The position numbers and the translations under genes were made by a program. From positions 310,001 through 374,000 of the forward strand of contig NZ_JAIVLG010000001.1 in the NCBI RefSeq assembly GCF_020524545.1: a stretch of 64,000 nt of DNA. Direction: 5' to 3'. The notes below the pieces were generated by a model, which did no database searches, was not told where the DNA came from, and saw only the letters and a program-made list of their open reading frames with translations. Source of the DNA: Microbacterium paraoxydans (GTDB lineage: Bacteria; Actinomycetota; Actinomycetes; Actinomycetales; Microbacteriaceae). Shown here in pieces: positions 17,146 through 25,392 of this stretch (position 1 is its first letter; each line of letters starts with the position of its first letter).

Positions 17146-17646
17146 GTGAGCGAGTACATCGTCCGGCCGGCGCGCAGCGCCGACGTCATCGGCATCCGCA
17201 ACCTGCTGCAGCCTCTCGTGGAGCAGCGGATCCTGCTCGGCAAAGATCTCGCGGTGCTGTACGGCTCGGTCCAGGAGTTCGTCGTGGCCGAGGCCGACGG
17301 CGTGCTGATCGGCTGCGGCGCGCTCCACGTGATCTGGGAGGACCTGGGCGAGGTGCGCACCCTGCTCGTACGGGACGACTGGCTGCACCACGGTGTCGGC
17401 CGGGCGATCGTCGACCGGCTCGAGGAGACGGCGCGGGCGCTCGGTCTCTCGCGCCTGTTCTGTCTCACCTTCGAGGTCGAGTTCTTCAGTCGTCGGGGCT
17501 TCACGCCCATCGGGGAACAGGTCGTCGACCCCGATGTGTACTCCCAACTGCTGCGCAGCGGTGACGCCGGTGTCGAGGAGTTTCTCGACCTCGCCCACGT
17601 CAAGCCCAACACGCTCGGCAACACGCGCATGCTCAAAGTGCTCTGA
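17146..17646 (+). CDS. argA: Amino-acid N-acetyltransferase (N-acetylglutamate synthase, short GNAT type)
   Basis: The 166-aa GNAT protein resembles the short single-domain N-acetylglutamate synthases of Actinobacteria (Mycobacterium Rv2747 type), which start arginine biosynthesis by acetylating glutamate. Visible features are 'YIVRPARSADVIGIRNLLQPLVEQRILLGKD', 'EADGVLIGCGALHVIWEDLGEVRTLLV' (beta 4, acetyl-CoA site), 'HHGVGRAIVDRLEETARALGLSRLFCLTF' (pyrophosphate-binding R/Q-x-x-G-x-G/A loop) and 'FFSRRGFTPI'. There is no amino-acid kinase domain, unlike E. coli ArgA. The GTG start at 17146 follows the nested palindrome; the preceding 'GGGGGTCC' is a weak ribosome site. It is distant from other arg genes in this window. 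Confidence 0.9.
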   Translation: MSEYIVRPARSADVIGIRNLLQPLVEQRILLGKDLAVLYGSVQEFVVAEADGVLIGCGALHVIWEDLGEVRTLLVRDDWLHHGVGRAIVDRLEETARALGLSRLFCLTFEVEFFSRRGFTPIGEQVVDPDVYSQLLRSGDAGVEEFLDLAHVKPNTLGNTRMLKVL

Positions 17647-17716
17647 AGTGCTTCCCGCACAGCGACCGTCCGTCGGTCTCCCGGGTTGCGCGGGTGCGAT
17701 CGCTTAGCCTGGAGAC

Positions 17717-18361
17717 ATGCCCCGTCGTTCCGCAGCCGTCTACCGTCGTCGTCGACTGGTCGTCATCGGCGGGCTCATCCTGCTCGTCGCCGCCATCGGC
17801 GTCGGTGCGTGGCTGCTGATCGCCAAGCCGTGGGCTTCCGCCGAGACCGGCCCGCAGCCGTCGGCGTCCTCCGCGGAGACCTCCACGCCGTCGCCTTCGC
17901 CTGCGACGACGTCGCCTTCGCCGGATCCGTCGGCCTCGCAGACCCCGGCGATCGTCGCCTGTGAGGCGAAGGACGTCGAAGTCGCCGCCGTGGCCGATGC
18001 CGACACGTACGCCGCGGGCGTCCTGCCCCAGCTCTCCATCTCCCTGACCAACAAGGGGACGAAGGACTGCACGATCGACGTCGGGTCGACCACGCAGGTG
18101 TTCACGGTCTCCAGCGGTGCGGACGTGTGGTGGCGCTCGACGGACTGCCAGACGGACCCGAGCAGCATGATCGCGACCCTCACCGCGGGGACGACCGTCG
18201 TGAGCAAGGATCCGGTGACGTGGGACCGGACGCGTTCGAGTGTGGAGACCTGCGACCAGGAGAACCGTCAGCGCGCACCCGGCGGGGGGGCTTCGTACCA
18301 CGTCGAGGTCTCGATCGGCGGCTTCACGAGTCCCAGCACGGTGCAGATCCTGCTGTACTAG
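17717..18361 (+). CDS. Membrane-anchored extracytoplasmic protein, unknown function
   Basis: The 214-aa protein has a short basic N-terminus (MPRRSAAVYRRRR), one membrane helix at about residues 14-36, a Ser/Thr/Pro-rich spacer (about 45-75) and a beta-rich domain from about 80 to the end. Two or more cysteines in that domain ('KDCTID', 'STDCQTDPSS', 'VETCDQEN') could form disulfides outside the cell. The layout fits a wall-spanning, signal-anchored protein of the kind common in Actinobacteria. I do not recognise the exported domain with confidence; DUF4232-like folds are a possibility. It may be cotranscribed with argA, whose stop is 70 nt upstream. Confidence 0.8.
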   Translation: MPRRSAAVYRRRRLVVIGGLILLVAAIGVGAWLLIAKPWASAETGPQPSASSAETSTPSPSPATTSPSPDPSASQTPAIVACEAKDVEVAAVADADTYAAGVLPQLSISLTNKGTKDCTIDVGSTTQVFTVSSGADVWWRSTDCQTDPSSMIATLTAGTTVVSKDPVTWDRTRSSVETCDQENRQRAPGGGASYHVEVSIGGFTSPSTVQILLY

Positions 18362-18701
18362 CGGTCTCCGCTCTTCGAAGCGATCCCGGCAAGGTGCATT
18401 CGAATAACGCGGTGCTTCGCTGTATCGGGTGCGAATCTCCACGTTGTGCACGCTGTCGGCGCCGTGATGCTGACAGGTGCGCATCTTTGGGATACCATTG
18501 AGGTGACTCTCCGCATCATGCGGCACAAGCCATCCCCAGTGGCGTCGAACTACAGCGTCCCCAGCGCTTCGACACCGCCGCTCGAGAGTCCGAGGGCCCT
18601 CTCGAGTACCCCAGTCCCCAATGTGGGACTCGAGAGGGCCCCAATCGTCTCCGCGGTCGATTCCGCACGCCGCACCCGCGTGCCGTGAATAAGCTGGAGT
18701 C
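18362..18701. other. Gene-free 340-bp stretch with a strong hairpin
   Basis: No convincing gene was found in either strand. The main feature is a perfect 14-bp inverted repeat, GGGCCCTCTCGAGT (18594-18607) with ACTCGAGAGGGCCC (18628-18641), around a 20-base loop whose ends (CCC/GGG) can pair further. It has no T tract. The remainder is presumably the terminator of the upstream gene and the promoter of the 136-aa gene. Confidence 0.6.
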
Positions 18702-19112
18702 ATGGCAGCGAAGAAGGCGAAGAGCTCGAAGAAGAAGCCCGCACCCGAGGACTTCCGCTCGGACGCTCTGGCCCAGGCTCTCGAGAAGCAGGATGTCGCT
18801 GCGGTCGCGCTCGCGTTGCGCCACGGGACCACGGTCGTGCCGCTGATCACCCCGGGTGCACGGGACAATCCTCTCGACAGTGGAGAGGTATGGACCTACC
18901 GGGACCCGAAGACGGGGGATCTGGCGTTGCTGCTGTTCAGCGATGCGAAGAACAAGCCGGCGAACCTGCCCCCCGGCGTCGGGATCTACACCGCGGACTG
19001 GCTGCGCGGGTTCCTCTCCGCGCACCCGATCACGACGGTGTTCCTCGACATCGCCGGCCCGCACCCGATGCAGGCCGATCCTGTCGAACTGCTCAAGGCG
19101 CTCGACGCCTGA
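18702..19112 (+). CDS. Small conserved protein, SseB-like domain
   Basis: The 136-aa protein has a lysine-rich N-terminus (MAAKKAKSSKKKPAPEDF) followed by 'DALAQALEKQDVAAVALALRHGTTVVPLI', 'GEVWTYRDPKTGDLALLLFSDAKNKPANLPPGVGIYTADWLRGFLSAHPITTVFLDIAGPHPMQA'. The order (threshold helix, 'lplfTd..a' strand, then 'vflnpagp' strand) is like the SseB N-terminal domain of enterobacterial and actinobacterial proteins of unclear function. It is cytoplasmic. The start ATG follows 'AGCTGGAGTC'. It is convergent with radA, with 36 nt between stops and no clear terminator. The assignment to SseB is tentative. Confidence 0.72.
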   Translation: MAAKKAKSSKKKPAPEDFRSDALAQALEKQDVAAVALALRHGTTVVPLITPGARDNPLDSGEVWTYRDPKTGDLALLLFSDAKNKPANLPPGVGIYTADWLRGFLSAHPITTVFLDIAGPHPMQADPVELLKALDA

Positions 19113-19148
19113 GGCGGTCTTCGTCACGCCGCGTGGCCTCCGGCCGAA

Positions 19149-20516
19149 TCAGAACGGCGGGATGTCGCGGTCGGATCGGCGTGAGGTGTTGCGCGCCCGC
19201 ACATCGCCGAGCGCGGCGCGGAGGGTTTTCGACCGATCATCGACGACCTGCTCGTAGCCGAGTCGCGCCGCCTCGGACCGCCGCTGAGCTGCCTGGGTCA
19301 CCGGGCGGATCTCGCCCGCGAGGCTGAGCTCGCCGACCGCAGCGACGGTGCGTGGCACGGCGATCTGCTGGATGGATCCGGCCACCGCGATCGCGATGGC
19401 GAGATCGGCTGCGGGCTCGGTGAAGCGCACACCCCCGACGGTCGAGACATAGACGTCGAGAGTTCCCGTCGGGATTCCGGCGCGGCGTTCGAGGATCGCC
19501 AGTACCATCGCCACACGCGAGGAGTCGAGGCCGTGCACGATGCGGCGCGGGTTGGGGGCGTTGCTGGGCACCGTGAGGGCCTGCACCTCGACGGGAAGCG
19601 CGCGACGGCCTTCGAGCGAGATCGCCACGCAGGTTCCGGGCTCGGTCGCGCCCTGGGAGAGGAAGAGCCCCGAGGGGTCGGGGACCTCGGCGATCCCGTC
19701 GCCCGTCATCTCGAAGCAGCCCACCTCGTCGGTCGGACCGAACCGGTTCTTGAGGGCCCGGATGAAGCGCAGCGACGTCTGGCGGTCGCCTTCGAAGTGG
19801 CAGACGACGTCGACCAGGTGCTCGAGGACCCGGGGACCGGCGACCTGGCCGTCCTTCGTGACGTGACCGACGATGATGATCGGCAGATCCCGGTCCTTCG
19901 CCACGCGGATCAGGGTCGCCGCGACCTCGCGGACCTGGCTCGGCTGACCTGCTGCGCCGTCGATCAGCGAGGAGGAGACGGTCTGCACGGAGTCGACGAT
20001 CACCAGCTGCGGCTTCACCTCGTCGATGTGACCCAGGATCGTCGCCAGGTCGGTCTCACTCGCCAGGTACAGTTCGTCGTGCAACGCCCCCGTGCGCTCG
20101 GCGCGCAGGCGGACCTGCCCCGGAGACTCCTCGGCGCTCGCATAGAGCACCCGTCGCCCGCCCCGCGCCGCCTGGGCGGCCACCTCCAGCAGCAGGGTGG
20201 ACTTGCCCACGCCCGGCTCACCGCTGAGCAGGATCGCGGCGCCGGGGACGACCCCGCCCCCGAGCACGCGGTCGAACTCTCCGACGCCGCTCGATCGCCG
20301 CGGCGCCTCCTGCGTCGTGATCTGCGTGATCGGTCGTGCCGTCCGCTCCGCGCTCGGTGCGACCGGACCCACCCGGCGGAGGATGCCCGTCTGCGCGGCC
20401 TGTTCCTGGACCGTGCCCCACTGCTGACACTCCCCGCAGCGTCCGACCCACTTCGCGGTCGTCCAGCCGCACTCCGTGCAGACGTAGGCGGGAGCAGCGG
20501 GTTTCCGGGTGGCCAT
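19149..20516 (-). CDS. radA: DNA repair protein RadA
   Basis: The 455-aa RecA-like helicase processes recombination intermediates by driving branch migration. It has an N-terminal C4 zinc finger ('YVCTECGWTTAKWVGRCGEC', residues 11-30), a RecA core with Walker A 'SGEPGVGKSTLLLEVAAQ' (about 97-114) and Walker B 'LVIVDSVQT', the RadA-specific 'KNRFGPTDEVGCFEM' motif and a C-terminal Lon-protease-like domain ('RAGIPTGTLDVYVSTVGGVRFTEPAADLAIAIAV'). The length and motifs are intact. It is divergent from the regulator of the cyd operon (101 nt between starts) and convergent with the SseB-like gene. Confidence 0.97.
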   Translation of the reverse strand: MATRKPAAPAYVCTECGWTTAKWVGRCGECQQWGTVQEQAAQTGILRRVGPVAPSAERTARPITQITTQEAPRRSSGVGEFDRVLGGGVVPGAAILLSGEPGVGKSTLLLEVAAQAARGGRRVLYASAEESPGQVRLRAERTGALHDELYLASETDLATILGHIDEVKPQLVIVDSVQTVSSSLIDGAAGQPSQVREVAATLIRVAKDRDLPIIIVGHVTKDGQVAGPRVLEHLVDVVCHFEGDRQTSLRFIRALKNRFGPTDEVGCFEMTGDGIAEVPDPSGLFLSQGATEPGTCVAISLEGRRALPVEVQALTVPSNAPNPRRIVHGLDSSRVAMVLAILERRAGIPTGTLDVYVSTVGGVRFTEPAADLAIAIAVAGSIQQIAVPRTVAAVGELSLAGEIRPVTQAAQRRSEAARLGYEQVVDDRSKTLRAALGDVRARNTSRRSDRDIPPF

Positions 20517-20617
20517 GCTCTCAGGCTATCGGCGGGATCAGACATCCCTATCGGCCAGGTGTTTATTCACGGCCCGTACCTCTGGGTAAACCGGGGATCT
20601 CACGGAATACTGGTGAC

Positions 20618-21292
20618 ATGGCCAACGGCGGGCCCGTCTGCGGGCCGATCTCGAGCTACTCCCGGGTGCGGATCCTGCACTTGCTCTTCGAAGCGGGGAC
20701 GTCGACGAACCGAGCCGCGGTGTCGATCGCAGAGCTGTGCGAGGCGACCGGGCTCCACGCGAACACGGTCCGCGAGCACCTGCAGCGCCTCATCGAAGGC
20801 GGCTACGTGATCCCCACCATCGAGCACCGCACCACCAGGGGGCGTCCGCGAACGCTGTACAGCGCGGCCACCGGAGCGCCCGGCGCCTCCAGCCCCGTCG
20901 CACGGGACAAGGCCAAGGCGGCCGCGCGCCGCGGCGACCTGATGCGCAGCATGCTGCCGGACTCGGCGCCCGACCTCGGCCGTGAAGCCACCTATCAGCT
21001 CGACGCGCTCGTGGAGCACCTGGAGGAGAGCGGCTTCGAGCCCGTGGTCGACGACCGCCGGCTCACGGTCGACCTCAGCCCGTGCCCGCACGCGGCAGGT
21101 CGTTCCGAAGACCGCCCGATGCTCTGTCGCGTGCACCTCGAGCTCATGCAGAGCGTGTTGAACGAGGCCGGCGGACCGCTCGAAGCCGAGTGCGTCCGCG
21201 ATGCCGTCCTCGCATCGGACTGCACCGTCCAGCTGCGCGACAGCACGAGGCAGCGGCAGCACAGAACAGGAGTCGTGCATGGAATGGCTTGA
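20618..21292 (+). CDS. Winged-helix regulator with conserved Cys/His motif, coupled to cydABDC
   Basis: The 224-aa protein has an N-terminal winged-helix domain ('SSYSRVRILHLLFEAG', 'SIAELCEATGLHANTVREHLQRLIEGGYVIPTIEHRTTRGRPRTLYS', residues about 12-85), a helical linker and a C-terminal segment 'SPCPHAAGRSEDRPMLCRVHLELMQSVL' (about 152-180). The spaced Cys-Pro-His ... Cys-x-x-His is reminiscent of SufR/CysA-type regulators that bind an Fe-S cluster or metal, so redox sensing is plausible but inferred. Its 3' end overlaps cydA by 14 nt in another frame. The location implies control of the bd oxidase operon. The ATG at 20618 (MANGGP) was chosen as the last start before the HTH. Confidence 0.85.
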   Translation: MANGGPVCGPISSYSRVRILHLLFEAGTSTNRAAVSIAELCEATGLHANTVREHLQRLIEGGYVIPTIEHRTTRGRPRTLYSAATGAPGASSPVARDKAKAAARRGDLMRSMLPDSAPDLGREATYQLDALVEHLEESGFEPVVDDRRLTVDLSPCPHAAGRSEDRPMLCRVHLELMQSVLNEAGGPLEAECVRDAVLASDCTVQLRDSTRQRQHRTGVVHGMA

Positions 21293-22694
21293 TCCGCTCG
21301 CGCTCGCCCGATGGCAATTCGGGTTGACCACGGTCTATCACTACCTCTTCGTTCCCCTGACGATCGGCATGGCGCTGGTCGCTGCGATCTTCCAGACCGC
21401 GTGGGTGCGCACCGGCAAGGTCCAGTACCTGCACCTGACCCGCTTCTTCGGCAAGATCTTCCTCATCAACTTCGCGATGGGCGTCGTCACCGGCATCGTG
21501 CAGGAGTTCCAGTTCGGCATGAACTGGTCGGACTACTCCCGCTTCGTCGGTGACGTGTTCGGTGCTCCGCTCGCTTTCGAGGGCCTGCTGGCGTTCTTCT
21601 TCGAAGCGACCTTCATCGGCCTCTGGATCTTCGGGTGGGACAAGCTCCCGCAGAAGCTGCACCTGGCGACCATCTGGTGCGTGTCGATCGGCAGCATCCT
21701 CTCGGCGTACTTCATCATCGCGGCCAACGCCTTCATGCAGAACCCGGTCGGGTACACGTTCAACCCCGAGACCAACCGGGCCGAGCTCACCGACTTCTGG
21801 GCGCTGCTGACCAACCCGGTCGCGCTCGCCGCGTTCCCGCACACGATCTTCGGCGCGCTGATGTTCGCGGCCGGTGTGATCATCTCGGTCTCCGCCTGGC
21901 ACCTCGCCCGCGGGCAGCACTTCGACACCATGCGGATCTCGCTGAAGTTCGGGCTGTGGGCGATGATCTTCTCGACCGCGGGCGTGGTGCTCACGGGCGA
22001 CCAACTGGGGCTGGCGATGTATGCCGCGCAGCCCATGAAGATGGCCGCGGCCGAGGCGACCTTCAACACGGTGTGCGGGCCCGAGGCCTCGTTCAGCCTG
22101 TTCACCCTGGGCACGCCGGACGGCAGTTCCGAGCTGTTCTCGATCCGCGTCCCCTACCTGCTCTCGCTGCTCTCGACGCACACGCTCGACGCGTGCGTGC
22201 ACGGCATCAACGACCTGAACGCCGAGTACGCCCAGACCTACGCCTCCACCGGTCTGACGGACTTCGCGCCCATCCTGTGGGTCACCTACTGGGCGTTCCG
22301 CTGGATGATCGGCCTGGGCATGGCCGCCGCGCTCGTGGCCGTCGCCGGCCTGTGGCTCACCCGCAAGGGCGCCAAGAAGCCCCCGGCGCCGTGGATGTGG
22401 AAGCTCGCGATCTGGTCGTTCCCGCTCGCGCTCGTCGCCAACATCATGGGGTGGGTCTTCACCGAGATGGGCAGGCAGCCCTGGATCGTGTTCGGTCTGA
22501 TGACCACGCAGGACGGCGTCTCGCCGGGCGTCAGCGGAGTCGAGGTGCTGATATCGCTCATCGCCTTCACCGCGATCTACGCGGCGCTCGCCGTCGTCGA
22601 GGTCCGACTCATCGTCAAGGCCGCGCAGAAGGGCCCGGACACCGACGAACAACCGCATGAAGACACGGCCCAGCTGCCGTCGGTCGTCTACTGA
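21279..22694 (+). CDS. cydA: Cytochrome bd ubiquinol/menaquinol oxidase subunit I
   Basis: This is the 471-aa haem-bearing subunit of the high-affinity terminal oxidase. It has about nine membrane helices, the haem b595 ligand His in 'TTVYHYLFVPLTIGMA' (about residue 19), the haem b558 ligand in 'AAFPHTIFGALMF' (about 186), and the conserved 'TEMGRQPWIVFGLM' segment after the quinol loop. The short Q-loop expected in Actinobacteria fits the length of under 500 residues. The ATG at 21279 has AACAGGAG seven bases upstream and lies inside the 3' end of the regulator gene, which implies coupling. It supports respiration at low oxygen or under nitrosative/oxidative stress. Confidence 0.97.
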   Translation: MEWLDPLALARWQFGLTTVYHYLFVPLTIGMALVAAIFQTAWVRTGKVQYLHLTRFFGKIFLINFAMGVVTGIVQEFQFGMNWSDYSRFVGDVFGAPLAFEGLLAFFFEATFIGLWIFGWDKLPQKLHLATIWCVSIGSILSAYFIIAANAFMQNPVGYTFNPETNRAELTDFWALLTNPVALAAFPHTIFGALMFAAGVIISVSAWHLARGQHFDTMRISLKFGLWAMIFSTAGVVLTGDQLGLAMYAAQPMKMAAAEATFNTVCGPEASFSLFTLGTPDGSSELFSIRVPYLLSLLSTHTLDACVHGINDLNAEYAQTYASTGLTDFAPILWVTYWAFRWMIGLGMAAALVAVAGLWLTRKGAKKPPAPWMWKLAIWSFPLALVANIMGWVFTEMGRQPWIVFGLMTTQDGVSPGVSGVEVLISLIAFTAIYAALAVVEVRLIVKAAQKGPDTDEQPHEDTAQLPSVVY

Positions 22695-22708
22695 GAGGGA
22701 GGAGCATC

Positions 22709-23737
22709 ATGGATCTCGCAACACTCTGGTTCTGGATCGTCGCCTTCCTCTTCGTGGGCTACTTCGTCCTCGACGGGTTCGACTTCGGCGTCGGCATGTC
22801 GCTGCCGTTCCTCGGCAAGAACGACGTCTCCCGTCGCCAGGTCATCAATACGATCGGCCCGGTCTGGGATCTCAATGAGACCTGGGTCATCGTCGCCGGC
22901 GCCTGCCTGTTCGCGTCGTTCCCCGAGTGGTACGCGACGCTGTTCAGCGGGTTCTACCTGCCTCTGCTGCTCATCCTGCTCGCGCTGATCCTGCGCGGGG
23001 TGTCGTTCGAGTATCGGCACCAGCGCGAGAGCGTGAAGTGGAAGGCCGGGTTCGACCGGATGATCGTGATCGGCTCGGCCGTGCCCGCGCTGCTCTGGGG
23101 CGTCGCGTTCGGCAACATCGTGCAGGGGGTGGCGATCGATGAGAACCACATCTACGTCGGCGGCTTCTTCGCGCTGCTGAACCCGTACGCGTTGCTGGTC
23201 GGCGTCACCACGCTGCTGCTGTTCTTCCTGCACGGTGTGCTGTTCGTTGCACTCAAGACCGACGGCCAGGTGCACGAGGATGCGCAGAGGCTCGCGAAGA
23301 AGGCCGCGATCCCCACGATCCTCGTCGCCGCCGCCACGGTGATCTGGACGGTGTTCATCGCGACGGGCCGTGAGGCTCCGCTGCTCTGGCTGGTCATCGG
23401 CACCGGAGCGCTCGCTGCGGTCAGCCTGATCGCGGCGGTCGGGTTCTCGCTCGTCCGACGCGACGGGTGGGCGTTCTTCTCCGGGATGCTCACGGTGCTG
23501 TTCGCCGTGGTCATGCTCTTCTCGGCACTGTTCCCGTTCGTGATGCCCTCGACGATCGACCCGGCGTACAGCCTGACGATCGCGAACGCCTCCAGCACCC
23601 CGTACACGCTGCAGATCATGAGCTGGACCGCTCTGATCGCGATGCCGCTCGTGCTGGCGTACCAGGCCTGGACGTACTGGGTCTTCCGCAAGCGCGTCAG
23701 CCGCACCTCCATCGAGGGGGCACCGGCGCACGCGTGA
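22709..23737 (+). CDS. cydB: Cytochrome bd ubiquinol/menaquinol oxidase subunit II
   Basis: The 342-aa membrane protein has about nine hydrophobic helices. It starts 'LATLWFWIVAFLFVGYFVLDGFDFGVGMSLPFLGKND' and has 'INTIGPVWDLNETWVIVAGACLFASFPEWYATLFSGFYLPLLLILLALILRGVSFEYRHQ', both CydB signatures. It forms the heterodimeric core with CydA, 14 nt upstream. The GGAGG ribosome site at about 22696-22703 precedes ATG 22709. Its stop overlaps the GTG of cydD. No cofactor is expected to be bound solely by CydB, and no residue seems missing. Confidence 0.97.
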   Translation: MDLATLWFWIVAFLFVGYFVLDGFDFGVGMSLPFLGKNDVSRRQVINTIGPVWDLNETWVIVAGACLFASFPEWYATLFSGFYLPLLLILLALILRGVSFEYRHQRESVKWKAGFDRMIVIGSAVPALLWGVAFGNIVQGVAIDENHIYVGGFFALLNPYALLVGVTTLLLFFLHGVLFVALKTDGQVHEDAQRLAKKAAIPTILVAAATVIWTVFIATGREAPLLWLVIGTGALAAVSLIAAVGFSLVRRDGWAFFSGMLTVLFAVVMLFSALFPFVMPSTIDPAYSLTIANASSTPYTLQIMSWTALIAMPLVLAYQAWTYWVFRKRVSRTSIEGAPAHA

Positions 23738-25392
23738 AACCCGTCGATCCGAGACTGCTGCGCTACGCGGGTGCCGCGAGGGTGTTCCTCGCGGCATCCG
23801 CGTTGATCGGCGTCGCCCAGACGGCCGTCGTGATCGTCTTCGCCTGGCTGCTGACGGATGCGGTGACCGGGGCGATCGCCGGGCGCGACGTCACGGCGTC
23901 CTTGCTCTGGCTGCTGGTCACGGCGTTGCTGCGCGGCGCGCTCATCGCCGCGTCCGATGCAGCGGGCACCCGTGCGGCGGCGCGGACCGGGATGCAGCTG
24001 CGGTCCGCGCTGATCGGGGCGGTGGGGCGACTCGGGCCGGGGTGGCTGACGCAGCGGAACCAGACCGAGCTCGCGGTGACCGCCGGTCACGGCCTGGAAG
24101 CCCTGGACGCCTACTTCGCGCGCTACATCCCGCAGCTCGTGCTGACCGTGATCGCGACGCCGGTGCTGGTCGCGGTGATGTGGTGGCAGGACTGGCCGAG
24201 CGGCCTCACCGCCCTCGTCACGCTGCCGCTGATCCCGCTGTTCCTCATCCTGATCGGGATGGCGACGCGCACGGTGCAGAAGCGGCAGTGGCAGACGTTG
24301 CAGCGGCTCGCCGCCCGGTTCGCCGACACGGTGCAGGGACTCTCGACGCTCCGGCTCTTCGGGCGCGACCGGCGGGCCGCGGACCGCATCGAGGTGACGG
24401 CCGACGAGTACCGGCGCGAGACCATGAAGGTGTTGCGGTTCTCGTTCCTGTCGGGGTTCGCGATGGAGCTGCTGGCATCGATCGCGGTCGCCCTGATCGC
24501 CGTGTCGGTCGGGTTCCGGCTGCTTTCGGGGGACCTGACGCTCGAGGTGGGGCTGTTCGTGCTGCTGCTCGCGCCCGAGGCGTTCCTGCCGATCCGACAG
24601 GTGGGGGTGCAGTTCCACGCCTCGGCCGAGGGGGTCGCCGCGACGGAGGACGTGTTCGAGGTGCTCGATGCGGCGCGGAGCCGCGTCCGGATGCAGGAGC
24701 CTTCCACGGATGCCGGAGGAATCGCCGCGGAACCGTCCGACATCCGTGCATCGGTCCTGCAAATGGAACGGGCGGAGGGCAGCAACCTCGTGCTCGAGGG
24801 CGTGCGGGTGCGCGATCTGCCCCCGGTGTCCTTCACCGCCGCGCCGGGGACGATCACTCTGATCGAAGGGCCCAGCGGGTCGGGCAAGTCCTCGCTTCTC
24901 GCGGCGCTCCGGGGGGCCGCCGACTTCGAGGGCACGGCTGTCTTCGCGGGGGAGGACGTTCGCGGGCTCGCTCCGGCCGGGTGGCTGGCTTGGGCTGGAC
25001 AGGCACCGGGGTTGATGCGCGGCACGGTCGCGGACAACGTCGCCCTCGGTGACCCGGAACCGGATGCCGACCGCGTCCGTGCAGCACTGGACGATGCGTG
25101 CGCCGAGACCATCGACGCCGCCCTCGCGCTCGGGGTGCAGGGGAGCGGGCTCTCGGGCGGTCAGGCGCAGCGGGTGTCCGTGGCGCGCGCGCTCTACCGG
25201 CAGCAGGCCGATGCTGGACGAGTGCTCGCCCTGGACGAGCCCTCCAGCGCACTGGACCCGGAGACCGAGGAGCGGCTGTGGCAGTCGTTGCGCGAGCGGG
25301 CGGATGGCGGGGCGACGATCCTGCTGGTCTCGCACCGGAGGTCGGCGCGCAGCATCGCCGATCGGATCGTCGCGCTGGGGGTGCACGCATGA
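23734..25392 (+). CDS. cydD: ABC exporter subunit CydD (cytochrome bd assembly)
   Basis: The 552-aa protein has an N-terminal six-helix membrane domain (residues about 20-310) and a C-terminal ATPase with Walker A 'IEGPSGSGKSSLLAAL', signature 'GSGLSGGQAQRVSVARAL', Walker B 'VLALDEPSSALDPETEE' and switch 'LLVSHRR'. CydDC is a heterodimeric ABC transporter for thiols and haem-related compounds needed to assemble cytochrome bd. The GTG start (23734) overlaps the cydB stop (GTGA). The ATPase part is slightly shorter than in proteobacteria but complete. Order A-B-D-C with 4-nt overlaps indicates one transcript with strict coupling. Confidence 0.93.
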   Translation: MKPVDPRLLRYAGAARVFLAASALIGVAQTAVVIVFAWLLTDAVTGAIAGRDVTASLLWLLVTALLRGALIAASDAAGTRAAARTGMQLRSALIGAVGRLGPGWLTQRNQTELAVTAGHGLEALDAYFARYIPQLVLTVIATPVLVAVMWWQDWPSGLTALVTLPLIPLFLILIGMATRTVQKRQWQTLQRLAARFADTVQGLSTLRLFGRDRRAADRIEVTADEYRRETMKVLRFSFLSGFAMELLASIAVALIAVSVGFRLLSGDLTLEVGLFVLLLAPEAFLPIRQVGVQFHASAEGVAATEDVFEVLDAARSRVRMQEPSTDAGGIAAEPSDIRASVLQMERAEGSNLVLEGVRVRDLPPVSFTAAPGTITLIEGPSGSGKSSLLAALRGAADFEGTAVFAGEDVRGLAPAGWLAWAGQAPGLMRGTVADNVALGDPEPDADRVRAALDDACAETIDAALALGVQGSGLSGGQAQRVSVARALYRQQADAGRVLALDEPSSALDPETEERLWQSLRERADGGATILLVSHRRSARSIADRIVALGVHA

